Source: Boswellia sacra
Taxonomy: Eukaryota; Streptophyta; Magnoliopsida; Sapindales; Burseraceae
Reading direction: 5' to 3'
Assembly: GCA_013180625.2 (NCBI GenBank)
Contig: SNVD02013258.1
Location: 1 to 64,000, forward strand
Length of the DNA stretch: 64,000 nt
Shown: piece by piece, positions 22,701 through 35,052 of the stretch
Layout of the letters: every line of letters begins with the position of its first letter
How positions within the stretch are numbered: position 1 is the first letter of the stretch
Made by a program: the position numbers and the translations under genes
The notes under the pieces: generated by a model
What the model saw: the letters and a program-made list of their open reading frames with translations, nothing else
The model's database searches: none
What the model was told of the DNA's origin: nothing

Positions 22701-25700
22701 ATCAAGATTTCTAGTCTAGCAATAGACAACAACCAGATTATATTCAGTTGGCCATTCGAAATACAATCCAGCAAGCAATCATAAGCATTAGATATAGGAA
22801 AATACAAGCAACTTCAATTAGAGAATTGGATAACAACTTCTTGCACAATCAACTTACAAAAACCATATCAGGGGCTTTGAAATCACCCTCAACCAATTCA
22901 GATTCAGTTACACATGTTTAAGAACGTGGTAAATACAATACAACATGGAGACATTCCAGAAAATGAAAGGGAAGGGAAAAACTTAGCAAATTTGATGTAA
23001 TTCTCTTTGGATTGTAGTTCTTCCTCTTTCCAAGCTTCCTTTCTCCTTCAAGAACTCCAAGAGATGAAAGAATTCCAGAGCTGAAGCCTCCACCACGTTC
23101 TCCCCTCTTCAAGTTATCAAAATAAAACCCTAAAATGTGTTTAAATACTCTGCTACAGTAACCTGCTACAGTGTCCCGTATTATACAGGCTACAGTGATT
23201 TGTGGAATTACATTTCTATACTTCTCACACTGTTTTGATTATAACTTTCGGTACACTGAATGAATTTATGAACCGTAAATTTCTCTAGAAAATAGACTTC
23301 GAGAGCTTTCCAACGGTATATAACATGTTATCCGGTTCATTGTATATCAATACAATTAAATCCGAGAAGATGGTTGACTAGCAGAGGTGAAAATGAAGGA
23401 TTTTACTTCACTTTGGTGCAAGTTCCTCCAAAACTACTACAAACATCAAAACCACATAAAAACATAAAAATACCAAGGATTGTAGCAAAGAAACATAGAT
23501 GAATTGATATGAAAATGATACATAAATAGACACCTATCAAATTCTCCCACACTTAAACTTTGCTAGTCCTCGAGCAACTACAACGATATGAAAAAAACTA
23601 AACCGAAACATAATCAAAGAAAAATTAAAACACACAAATGCTTCAACTTGCAAATAGGCCTCAAAGATTGTACTTAATTATAACTCAAGGAAAACTTCAA
23701 AATAATGCACTTGATCAAGAATTTCATCTCAAAGATCAGTTTCGCTTCACTTCAATTCCTCAAGTGTGTGTGTGTAGAGCCATTCTCACCTAATCACTTG
23801 TAACTCGGATGAGTTTATGCATAAAAATGAATCATATTTAATATTGAAGATGTGTGTATAAATGAACTCCATAGCCTGCTTTTCAAGTCACTCTCCACTA
23901 ATGTAGACATGCACAACACCAAGGATCAAGTAGGACTTTATTTAGCTTGTAACGTTTGGCTTGGGTGAAGGTATGATAAAGGATACTAATTTGGCTCAAA
24001 TCACCCACAAACACATAAATCATTCAAGATTATGTAGAGCTCAACCCTATAACACAACTTTATTTCAATTCACCAGGTTACTCCCCCAAACTTATTTAGA
24101 ACACTCAATCTTCTTTTTTTCTTTTTTTTTTTGTAGAAAACAAAAGAAACTACACCCCGACACTTTATTGTTTCATTCTTTTTAAGAATACCCACGGGTA
24201 TAGATCTCTTTTTCTTCTTTTTTTTTTCTTTTTTTCTGTCTTTTTTTTTAACTGCAATTCCCCTCCCCAACACTTAAACAACATATTGTCCTCAATGTTT
24301 TAGTACATGGAAGATAAGTACAGATTGTTTTTTTCTCTTTTTTTTTTTACAAATATAATAAAACTCACTTGCATTGCTCATGGCACAATCCAACCTCTTT
24401 TAACTTCCCAAAACCAGAACATAATTCAAAATGTCATCGTGAATGATCTACATGCTCATAGGTAAGGGACAAACTGTTTGGAAAAAAAATTCAGTTGAGG
24501 TTAGGAAATCTTTTAGTGAGTTAACAAGAAAAAAGGCTTACAAAGGCTCAAAGGGGTAACTAGGGATCAATTTCAGTCAAGGGTGGCTATTAAGGCTCAA
24601 ACGGTACAAAGATGGTCTAAATCATTTCCCTAATGTTGCACAGTCTAGGATTTCGCCTCGAGTGACCATCAAACAAGTTCTAAAATTCATCGAAATCTGA
24701 AGAAATACTTAAATTACATAACCTTTCTCTAAGTAAACAAATAACTCAGTGATAATGGCTTAGTGTTCAATGTTGCGCAAGGAATCAAAGACAAAGCGAA
24801 AACCAATAAACATTTAAGCACACAGATCCATGCATTATTTATCATTTTCCAAGAGTTATTCTCAATTCAATTATTATCTTATCATCGACCCACAAAATTC
24901 AAGAAAAGAGGTACGTGGCGTTGTTACACTTGAGTCAAGATTGTATATTTTAACAATCCTTAGGACCAGTAACCCGCAGACTTAAGGTTTCCAGCTTATA
25001 TACCTTTATTATGAAGAACAAAACAAGAAACAAGACACTTCAAACAACATGAAATAAACAAACTACAAAGTTATTAAGGAAGAATGCGTTTCAAGGGTTA
25101 AGGAAACCCCATATTCTGCCATTCTCAGGTTTTTCCACAATTTTTTTTAAATCGAAACTGATAAAGATAAAAACACATAACAACTCTAAATTACACAAAA
25201 CTAAACTCACTCATAAAATAACAAAGTTCAACAAGCAGGAAACAAAAACTAGTTAGAATGGGTCTAAAAAGTTTAGAAGTTAGCCTCCTTATTCAGCCAT
25301 TATGGATGAAAGAGATCCAGAATGCGTTTCAAGAGGACTTAAATTTTTTAAGACACCACTCTAAAAGGCAAGATTAGAAAATATTACCTGGAACGAAAGA
25401 AATAACCTGAAAAAGCTCAAAAGAAATAACATGAAAAATCTCAAATAAACACAATAAAAAGAAAGCAAACAAAAGCGAAGCAAACCAATGGATAAAGATT
25501 ACAGATGGAGCGTTAAATCCAGTCTACGCCTTTTATTGTCTTCTCCAAACCAATCTATCCGAGCTATTGTTGGATCAGACGAATAGACGAATGCTTGTAA
25601 TTTGTCAATTAACTCCCCTGCAGTTGAAGATGTAACTAGGATTTGCCTCGCCGACTGTGAGATGAAGTTTTTTTCTACTGCTTGATCAAGAAAAGACAAC

Positions 25701-28700
25701 AAACCATCAAAAAAATTATTGACATTTAACAAACCAATGGGTTTCCGATGGATGTTTAGCTGTGCCCAAGAGGTGATTTGAAATATCTCCTCTAATGTAC
25801 CATAACCACCGGGCAAAGCTATAAATGCATCAGATTTAATGACCATATGTGCAATACGCTCATGCATACTAGAAACCTGTAACTCTTCCCCCATGGTGTT
25901 GCCTACGAGATATCGCACAGCTAATGGTTTAGGAATAATGTCAAGAACTTTACTTCCTCCCAAGGATGCAGCTGTCGACACACACCCTATTAACCCAAGA
26001 CTACCTCCTCCATAAATCAAATGAATACCCTCGCAGCTAATGTCCTACCAAGATCAAGAGCTGCGGTTGTAAACTCTCCATCTTTACCAAATTGCGATTC
26101 ACAAAATACGCATATATTTTGGAATCGCCGAATTGGCATTTTCTCTATTTCTACAAGTGCTCTAACCTTGTGTAAGACAATGATGCACGTTAGGTAATAT
26201 GCTTTTCAAGTGTAAGACAGGTTATAATAATGATATTTGAAAATATGGAGAATGGATATATACACACTTAAAACTTTCAAATTTGACGCATGGGGACATA
26301 ATTTTGGTGGGGGTTGCTCGATGCAGATTTATCACCCCAAGATTTGAAAAAATTAGATATGCTTTCGGCGAGGTTTGACAAAACCTACACACTTGTCTCC
26401 CACGTGAAACATGAAAAATGGAGATATACTTTCGGCGGGGTTTGACAAAATCGTCACACTTGTCTCTCACGTAAAGCATGAAAAGTAAAGATATACTTTC
26501 GGCGGAGGTTGACAAAACCTCCACACTTGTCTCCCACGTGTGCTTATGTCATGGGGTAGTCATATGGTTTGTCAAAAAAAAAACTTGAAATTAAAACAAA
26601 CAAAATCAACAAACAACAACAACACAAAAACAACATTGATAATCAGATCAAACGAAACAAAAAAGAAATAAAATTCGACAACAACAACACACATTCAAAT
26701 ATACAAGTAGTTGTGATTGTGGCTCACATCTTCCTCTGGTTTTACGTCCAGTAACGGCTGAAAAGCCTTCTATGAGTCGGGGATTTGCTTCCCATCCAGT
26801 TTTCTTATAAACTGGCAAACAAACAGGGTCGTTTTTAGTCAGATTCTCTAGACTATAACACTGCAATTCATCACGAAATTGTGTCCATAGATTAAGCAAT
26901 TCACGCTGAACAAGTCCACAAGAATGTGACTCAAGAGTTAATAAAACATTATCCAGCGACTCATTACTCAAACCATTCTTAATAAATGAAAGTTTATCTT
27001 CTCTATTCCTGGACACAAAACCTAATGAACGACAAGTCTGGTTACAATTCCATCTAGCACATTTATAACATACTTGTAACCTTTTCGCTCTTCGCCTCTT
27101 GGCGTAGTAGCTCTTTCCTAGACTAGGCATGTATTTTGCGAGACTAATGTCAGGCTCACCGGACAATCTCACCTTGGCTTCGATAAGCCATCGATATCCG
27201 CAGGCACATTTAGGAGCATCAACGCCCAAATTCTAGTCATTCGTACTTTATAAATTTTAAACACAGCATTTTGAGGAAGTGAAGGGAAATATTTACGAAG
27301 GTTCGATAGAAAGATATTGGCATCCATTGAAGAGGAGAAAAGGAGAGATATTACCGATAATGAGATTGAGTTTGTTCTTCTCCCAGATATGCACGATTCA
27401 AATCTTCAAGCAATGAATTCAGCTCCTATTTGGATGTTTCCTCAAGCTGTTGCACAAATGAATTCGAAGTACGGAATAATCAAATTAAACAAAAGGAAGG
27501 AAAAGAAAATAGCATTAACGAAACTAAAGACATGTAAAAGAGATAACAACACAATAGCAAACAAAAGTAAAAAAACAAATAAAAAATATAAAAACAAATA
27601 AGACAGATGGCAAAGAGAGATAAAACCTGATCAATTTGATGGCCTACGAAAGGAATCTCCTCAAGACACAAAAATCGATCATTATTACCTCATTTTATTT
27701 TTCTTTTCTTCTTTTTTTTTTATTTTTCAAAAACATTGGGTTGCCTCCCAATAATCGCTTGGTTTAACGTCCTCAGCCCGACGTTGGTTCCATCATGGGA
27801 GGGTCCAATCTCCGCTGTGCTTCTCTAGTGGGCTTAGATCCTTTTTCCAACAAGAATTGTTGCATGCATATGGCTGGGCCTTGGATGTTAGCAATCGTCC
27901 ACTTAATAGCTGTTTTGTGATCTTTAAGTACTCGGACGAGTTTTGATTCTTGTATTGGTGCAAGGCCCATTTCTATTATAATTGGCAAAGTATCATTCTC
28001 ACCCAAGAATCCATGCTTCAAATGATATGGAAGAGGCTTAAGCTCCTAGGTATGGGCTTTCATCACAGAAGAGAGAAGTTTCTCATTAGATAAAGGCAAT
28101 TCAATGTACAAAACATCATACCTGTTTGTGGTTATAGCTATAATCTCATCTAAGCTTGCCACAGCTTCCTCCATTTGTTTGGACACTTGTATAAAAATTC
28201 TTGATTCCTTAGAATTTTCTGTCCTTATATGCTTACTAATAGCTACATCCAATCCATTCTTGCGAGTTAACTCAAAATATTGTTGTGGCAAAAAATCAAT
28301 AACGTCAACTACAAAAACAGAATGTAAGTCATTAGGGTACCTCATTGCCTCATAAATATTGAAACGGATAACCTTGCCATCAAACTCTATGGTGAGAATG
28401 CCATCATGAACATCAATATTTGTTCTAGCAGTTTTCGAGAATGGTCTCCCTAAAAGAATCGGTGTTGGATTAGGAGATTTCTCATCCTCTATTTTAAGGA
28501 CATAAAAGTCTGCTAGGAAAACCAATTGATTCACCTGCACAAGCACATCTTCCACAATTATTTTGGGATATGTATTAAAATGATCAGCAAACTGAATGGT
28601 AATACCAGTTTTCACAAAAGGTCCAAGATTTAAAGAAGCATAAATAAATGGCATGACATTAATAGATGCTTCTAAATCTAACATAGCTCTTTCAAACTTG

Positions 28701-31700
28701 GTTTTGCCAATGGTGCATGGAATGGTGATCGTACCTGGATTATTGCATTTCGGAAGAATTTTTCTTTGTAGTACAACTGAAATATTTTCCCCCACACTTA
28801 TTTTCTCATTCCCTTTTAATTTTCTCTTGCTGGTGCATAACTCCTTGAGACATTTTGTATAACAAAGTACTTGCTCGGTAGCATCCAGAAGTGGTATATT
28901 TATTTCGATTTTACGAGAAGTTTCCAGGATTTCTTGTTCTTGTTCCTCCTTCAATTTTGTCAATCTGTTGGGAAAAAGTGGAGGAGTAACATAAGAAGGA
29001 ATAGCAGTTTTAAGACTTACCTTAGAGGATGATGTCTTGTTCATGGTGAAAGTGGTGTCATCTTCTTCATCAGTTTGTGATTTCTTTGGCAGGACATCTA
29101 ATTGCTCTCCATTTTGCAAAGTTATCACACAAGCATTCTCTCTTGGATTGATCACCGTTTGAGAAGATAATTTTTCTGAGTCTTGGCCCTCGAATTTGCT
29201 CATGCTAGTAGCCAATTGTCCCATTTGATTTGCAGGTTTTGGATACTTGCCCCAGTTTCCTGCTGGAATTGCATTGTGTTAGTGGCAAGTGCATTAACAA
29301 TATCCTGGAGTGACATACCTTGAGTTTTCTGGAGCTGGTTGTGGTGTTGGTTGTGGCATTGGTGGTGATTGCATTTGAAATGGTTGCTGCACTCTAGGTT
29401 GATTAAAACCTTGTAGTTGATTTGGTATGGCATTTGGGACGATTGGTTGATGATTCCAGTAACTGAAATTAGGGTGATCTTCCCATCCAGCATTGTAAGT
29501 GTTAGAGAAGGGATCATACCATTGCCTTGTTTGTCCTGGAAATCCATCCATGGCATTGGCTTGTTCCATATCTCCTTGCAAAGTTGGATACATGTCGATT
29601 GGATGCTCCATGGTAGAATATACCTCACATGCATAAGATTTCTGCATATGTCCTACAGCCATGTTTTCCACAAGAGAAGTTAACTCAAAAGTTGTTGTTC
29701 AATGTTCGGAGTGCTTACCTCATTTACTCTCCATGGTAGTTGTGGCTCAAATCCGCCACTGAATTGATGGAAGTTTACTGCCATGTCGTCTAAACACAAA
29801 CAATCAAAAAAGAAAAACAAAAAAAATATGAATCAACAATGAAAACAAAATAACAAATCGATTAGAAAATCAATCCCCGGCAACGGCGCCAAAAACTTGA
29901 TGCGTTCGAAACTAGCAAGTATACTAGTCGCACAAGTAATAAAGTGATGAGTAAGATATCGTTCCCACGAGGATTGATTCTAATTAATTTGTTATTTGAA
30001 AGCGAACAATAAATAAATGGGGGGTTTTGTTGATTGATTAACTAGATGAAATATTAATGCAAGTAAAGAATAACACAATGCTAACTTAATTGAAGTGAGA
30101 ATTAATCACTGACGGAAATCTGGTTAAGGGATCATTCTCTGCCACAAGATATGGATTTGCGAATTAATCATAGAATTGTCATCCAATTACACCATTGAAA
30201 TTATCAACCGTAGATAACAACAAGCTCTGTTATCCCAATCTTTCCTTACTTTGTTGTTAAATAAAACAGGCTCTTTATTTAATCTCTATCCATTAAACAA
30301 CCTAGAACAAGCTCTCTAAATTTAATTCAATGGATGCATTACGATAAGAAAGATAGGTTGATCTAAGCAATAAACACACAAGCTCGGATTATTTAACTTA
30401 GGTTGTATTCTCCAATTGCAATCTCTGATCACAATTTTGCTACTAAGGATTAGAAATTCAAGACAATTACGGATCAAGATTTCTAGTCTAGCAATAGACA
30501 ACAACCAGATTATATTTAGTTGGTCCATTCCAAATACAATCAGCAAGCAATCATAAGCATTAGATATGGAAAAATACAAGCAACTTCAATTAGAGAATTG
30601 GATAACAACTTCTTGCACAATCAACTCACAAAAACCATATCAAGGGCTTTGAAATCACCCTCTACCAATTCAGATTCAGTTACACATGTTTAAAAACGTG
30701 GTAAATACAACACAACATGGAGACATTCTAGAAAATGAAAGGGAAGAGAAAAACTTAGCAATTTTGATGTAAATCTCTTTGAATTGTAGTTCTTCCTCTT
30801 TCCAAGTTTTCTTTCTCCTTCAAGAACTCCAAGAAATGAAAGAAATCCAGAGTTGCAGCCTCTTCCACGTTCTCCCGTCTTCAAGTTATTCAAATAAAAC
30901 CGTAAAATGTGTTTATATACTCTGCTACAGTAACCTACTACAGTGTCCCGTATTATACGTGCTACAGTGATTTGTGGAATTATATTTCTACACTTCTCAC
31001 ACTGTTTTGATTATAACTTTCGGTACACTGAATGGATTTATGAACCGTAAATTTATCTAGAAAATAGACTTCGAGAGCTTTCCAACGGTATATAACATGT
31101 TATCCGGTTCATTGTATATCAATACAATTAAATCCGAGAAGATGGTTGACTAGCAGAGGTGAAAATGAAGGGTTTTACTTCACTTTGGTGCAAGTTCCTC
31201 CAAAACTCCTACAAACATCAAAACCACACAAAAACATAAAAAATACCAAGGATTATAGCAAAGAAACATAGATGAATTGATATGAAAATGATACATAAAT
31301 AGACATCTATCAGAAAGAAAAATATTCTTTCATATTGGCTGATTAAACTGTGAGCTTTGTTATCTTGTAAATATGTAATAGAGATTTATGTTTAATGTAA
31401 TACATAGTTGCATGTAGACTTATTTAGACAGTAATGTAATACTTTTTATTATCTGAATAACTAGATAGTTTATACTATGTTCTATAGATTCTTCTCTCTC
31501 TCTCCTTCTAATGATATTGAAGTTTTATATGGCACACTGATCAACATGAATTTTAGAATCCTTATTCTTTCATTTCATTTAGTTTGCCTTTTCTCATTCC
31601 TGGAGTTTGTTATATATCAATCCTTGAACTAAGCATTTTTCAGGGTTTCTCATGTTCATAATCTTATATGTTTCAGGTATTGATAGAAGCTGTGGAAAAT

Positions 31701-34700
31701 CATATGCCACAGGTCATTGTGATTGATGAAATTGGCACAAAACTTGAAGCAATGGCAGCAAGCACGATTGCACAACGTGGAATTCAACTAGTTGCCACTG
31801 CTCATGGAGTAACAATAGAGAATTTGATAATGAATCCTTCATTGGAGATGCTAGTTGGAGGAATACAGGTTGTTAATTATTATTAGTTATGAATTTAGAT
31901 GCATAGGCTCTAAGCTTCATTTTTCAGTCTGATGAATCTATTAAGGACTTTGGCATGGGCATTAATGCATAGATAATATGTGGCTTCAATTTTGGCAATC
32001 TCACAATAAAATAAGCCATGACAAGTGAGAATGTGGAGAGGATAAGTACTTATTAATGAGCATTATATCAGCTCAGTGAGAATCCTGTTTACTAGTCTTA
32101 TTTCTTTATGCTTATGTATAAGCTTTAAGGCAATGATGACCATTCTGGTCAATTATGTCACTGCTGAAAATCTTCAGAGTGTAACACTGGGGGATGAAGA
32201 AGCAAACAGAAGAGGTGTCCAGAAAACAGTGCTGGAGAGGAGAGGGCCTTCGACATTTACTTGTGCTGTGGAGATAATTTCAAAGACTGAGTTGCGAGTT
32301 CATCGTAGCCTTGAAGCAACAGTGGATGCTATTCTCTCAGGTATATATTCATCTTATTTAAGAAAAAAATACTTACTGTTTTATTTTATATTCATTTCCA
32401 TTTAATTGTTTGGGAAAATGGTGATAATGCTGTCTTTTTTTTTTTGCTTTCTGGAAAAGGTCGTCTCCCAAATGTTGAAATTCGCAGAATGAACTCTGAT
32501 GGATCAAAAGAGACCGTGCAACAAGAAATATTCAGTGACACTTCCTCAGACCAGAAAGATGAGATGATAGATCAAGATGACCTAGAGATGATAAAGGAAA
32601 TTACTGGCCATAATGAGTTTGCATCTGAATTTCATCAAAACATTGGAGATGATTCTTGGGAAGATGGATTGCCACTTCGGCTGTATGTCTATGGGGTATG
32701 ACATCATGACCTTATGGTTTTGAATAGTAATTAATGGTGTTGAGGAGTTAATTCTATTGGCTGTTTCATATATTTTGTCTTTGATGTTATCTGGAAAGGT
32801 TATGTAGAGTTATATTGTTAAGTGCTAAAACATGTTTTTATTTGGTTTTTATTGGATGAACTGTTCACGTCTTTGATGTTAATGACAGAAAAACTGCTGT
32901 CTTCTTGTGTGTCTCTCTCATCCAAAGTATTGCTAAATTAGCATAACTAAGTTACTTGGTAGACTCGTTTTAGCTATACATAGAGAAACTCCTGAGGTTT
33001 TATGTGGCAAAGACATCTGGTCCAAGTAAAATAATCTGACAGAGGCAGAATTATCCATATAGACATATTGCCACTTCTAATTTTCAGTGTGAATTTTAAT
33101 CACTGTGGAATTCAGGAAGAACTAGATGAGAATTTCCTTTATATGCATATGCTATATTTCCAACACCTTTATTAGCAATTGACATAAGAAGACTCCATAT
33201 AGCCAGCTTGTTTCCTAAAGGTTCCTCTTATAATTCATTATTTCTTTTAATCAAACCTAGTTCTTCTTGCAAACATCATGATGAGTTTTTCTGTTGCTAA
33301 AGAGGCAGAGATTTCTGTTAGAACATTGCTAGGGAAATGCTACGAAGGTTTGATGTTGAGAGGGAAGTTTATAGAGGTGGGTTTAGCGGTTAAGCATGAG
33401 GAAGGAAGAGCTGGGTGAACAACTTCTATAGTTAAGCATGGTTTTAGCACCATTGAGAAGCATTAAAATGATTGTGATGAATCTATTAAGATTTTTGCAG
33501 TAGATTGCAGATCACAGAAAAGTGTTGTCTTCCATGATGTGGGGTACTGGTAAGAGGGGGAAGTGATAATTTGAAAGGAACAAAGTGAGAAACTTTCGTT
33601 TGTTTTTGTAGTTATCCACAAATTATGTCTACAGGTCAAAGCCCTTTGTTTGCTAAAACTTTCATCTTATATGTTCTTCTTATCTATTGCTCAGTTAACT
33701 GTTGGCACTTTAAGTAGTAATGCAAGAGAAACTATTGGGAGTAAAACTTACAGAATGAGCAGTTAGTGTAGATCCTGGAGGCAAGTGTGATACAAGGAAT
33801 TAAACAACTGAAAATGGATGGTGCAATTCAGTTAACTGATAATATCAGTGAAGCAGATGCACTACTTGCCTTGCAATCCAAGCTCAAGAAGAATTCCCGC
33901 ATTCAAGCTGCTGCTAAATCTCATGATATACCCATTTATTTGACAAAGGTAAGTGGAAGTTCTTTCTATTACCATACCGCAAGTTTCCCTCATTGTCCAT
34001 TTCTGTATTAAATTTCTTATTTTTCTTGCAGACAAGCTCTTTGGTGCAGATAACTAAGGCCATACGGGCACTAACAGATGATCATGCAGATGGATTGAAA
34101 GATTATGGATCAGAAGACAAGATGAATCTTTCAGAAAGGATTGACGCTCTAGAGGTAAAGTGAATTTTCTTCTTGATTCATCTAGATACTATATTTAAGA
34201 TTCTACAGTTAATTTAATAATTTTGGCATCCACTTTATCTGGTCAAAGCATGATTTGGTTAATGGATCCTTACATTTATTGAAACGACAATAATTATTGG
34301 CTTCACCTGGAAAAAAAGGGGAAAAAAGAAAAAGATAAATGATCAGAGAAAGTAATAGGGAGAGAAAGGAAGAGGTTTGCACTGTCTGCCAAAAATTGTG
34401 ATTTGACCCATAAGGAAATTAAAATATAAAATAGAGGACAAAGAACTTTATGCTAAACCATTTATTAAAAAAGAAAAAATACAAAGATATGTATCCAATC
34501 TATTTCATAGTCATTGATAGAAAAAGTAAAAGAACAGAAAGTACTTACTCTTAACTGTAATTTCAGGCCTAGTTAATAAAAATAGTGGCGTCTGTTCTCT
34601 CTCGTTGAGAAGAATGTTCTGAACAAAATTAAAATTTTCTGATAAATTTTGGTCTTGTAATGCATATATCTACATTTCAAAAAATGCATCTCTTACTGTA

Positions 34701-35052
34701 CTGCGGTTGCATGAAATTCAACTGCGTAAAATAATTCTTCATCTCACAGGAGGCAAGAATAGCCATCGAGGAAGTTGTAATTCTGAAAGGGGAACCTATG
34801 GAGTTACTGCCTAGGCCATTTTACATTCTGTCCCTTCAGATGGACCTCATTAGGAAGTACCAGCTACAGTTTGAACAACTTGGTAAAGAGCCGGAGGTAC
34901 GTCTCCGCATTCTTCCATTTCAGATCAAACCGGATGAAAACAATAGTGAAACAGTTGATGTGGATACTACTTTTGATGACTTCATCAGTTCCAGCGGTGA
35001 CACAAATGGTACAACTTATAGTGTGGACAGGTTACCTCTCCTTCCTGAGTAG
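19735..35052 (+). CDS. Plastid-directed P-loop ATPase with R3H domain (Ycf45/SPD1 family), nine exons
   Basis: Exons 19735-20157, 20568-20782, 21783-21933, 31677-31868, 32178-32340, 32460-32695, 33772-33948, 34032-34154 and 34750-35052. All junctions are GT-AG, the frame stays open and gives 660 residues. The N-terminus (1-60) is rich in Ser, Phe and Pro with few acids, like a chloroplast transit peptide. The ATPase core has Walker A GPPGEGKT (202-209), the conserved [24 protein letters not shown] stretch in two parts (231-254) and Walker B VIVIDE (276-281). The C-terminus (561-620) fits an R3H nucleic-acid-binding domain. The family is found in cyanobacteria and algal plastids as Ycf45; Arabidopsis SPD1 (SEEDLING PLASTID DEVELOPMENT 1) and its paralogues are the plant members, needed for early plastid development. 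I cannot tell SPD1 from its close paralogues without alignment. Intron 3 (21934-31676, 9743 bp) contains gypsy copy B in antisense; splice sites remain intact. Confidence 0.93.
22121..22125. repeat. Target-site duplication of gypsy copy B (left)
   Basis: GAAAT before the element, against GAAAG at 31313-31317 after it: 4 of 5 match, consistent with a 5-bp duplication with one later change. Confidence 0.65.
22126..23539 (-). repeat. 3' LTR of gypsy copy B
   Basis: 1414 bp, TGATGCG...CTATCA on the + strand (TGATAG...CGCATCA in element sense). Closely matches 29898-31312. Confidence 0.94.
23540..25498 (-). other. 3' internal region of gypsy copy B with polypurine tract
   Basis: Non-coding. In element sense it ends AAGTGTGGGAGAATT (about 23554-23540) directly before the LTR, a polypurine tract. 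Long T-runs at 24115-24350 create spurious lysine-rich ORFs on the other strand. The 24500-25498 part is shared with copy A; the rest was deleted there. Confidence 0.75.
25499..26139 (-). pseudogene. LOG-like cytokinin phosphoribohydrolase, copy B (frameshifted)
   Basis: Same captured sequence as 13992-14633, on the - strand. Here the start codon is intact: ATG at 26139 gives [12 protein letters not shown]. One base is missing near 26028-26029 (GCGAGGGTATTC against GCGAGGAGTATTC in copy A), which shifts the frame after about 37 codons. The rest, 26020-25499, is open and keeps YGGGSLGL, the active-site Arg of MHERIAHM, and PGGYGTLEE. About 12 of the last 173 residues differ from copy A, mostly outside the motifs. 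As in copy A there are no introns. Being antisense to the host gene, any transcript from it would be complementary to intron 3 only. Confidence 0.85.
26350..26545 (-). repeat. 67-bp tandem array, copy B (three units)
   Basis: G-box positions at 26535-26540 (CACGTG), 26468-26473 (CACGTA, mutated) and 26401-26406 (CACGTG) keep the exact 67-base period of copy A. The unit nearest 26520 has the same perfect GGAGGTT/AACCTCC hairpin. One unit fewer than copy A. Confidence 0.82.
26760..27325 (-). pseudogene. Four-cysteine ORF homologue, copy B (frameshifted)
   Basis: Counterpart of 12746-13300. The ATG at 27325 is kept, but a base is missing near 27190 (GATATCGATGG against GATATCCGATGG), so the N-terminal 45 codons and the rest lie in different frames. 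A GTTT duplication near 26818 shifts the last 15 codons. Between the two lesions the frame is clean and nearly identical to copy A, including the basic patch and the CX2CX4CX3C cluster. Function not recognised. Confidence 0.6.
27326..27772 (-). other. Spacer between gag-protease and four-cysteine ORF, copy B
   Basis: Counterpart of 12311-12745, with the GGGTTGCCTCCCAATAATCG block at 27739-27758 and A-rich runs. Non-coding. Confidence 0.6.
27773..29784 (-). pseudogene. Shortened gag plus aspartic-protease relic, copy B
   Basis: Starts at ATG 29784. It is better preserved than copy A: a 392-codon block (29224-28046) is still open. The gag knuckle again reads [15 protein letters not shown] with two Cys replaced by Tyr. 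The protease has the flap-like stretch and [14 protein letters not shown], but the active site is [11 protein letters not shown], with Glu in place of the essential Gly after Asp-Leu. Since copy A has the same two changes, they predate the split of the copies. Frameshifts near 29300 and 28030 break the chain. The gag capsid domain is absent. No RT follows. Confidence 0.87.
29878..29894 (-). other. Primer-binding site of gypsy copy B
   Basis: On the + strand CCCCGGCAACGGCGCCA precedes the LTR; read in element sense this is the same Athila/Tat-type primer site as in copy A. Confidence 0.85.
29898..31312 (-). repeat. 5' LTR of gypsy copy B
   Basis: 1415 bp. It contains the CTGTAGCA motifs and TATA-like box near 30915-30970 in element sense. 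The border with host intron sequence at 31312/31313 is sharp. Confidence 0.94.

Larger units (their letters stand above)
22126..31312 (-). mobile_element. Non-autonomous Ty3/gypsy element carrying a LOG-like ORF, copy B, in intron 3
   Basis: A structurally complete 9187-bp element reading on the - strand inside intron 3 of the ATPase gene. In element order: 5' LTR 31312-29898, primer site near 29894-29878, gag-protease relic 29784-27773, four-cysteine ORF homologue 27325-26760, 67-bp array 26540-26350, LOG-like pseudogene 26139-25499, 3' internal region 25498-23540 ending in a polypurine tract, 3' LTR 23539-22126. No RT, RNase H or integrase, so it must have moved with enzymes from another element. 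Its paired LTRs look closely similar, suggesting a fairly young insertion. Confidence 0.94.

Noticed and set aside
24070..24273. Lysine-rich ORF on the - strand and its + strand partner
   Set aside because: Product of long T-runs in the 3' internal region of copy B.
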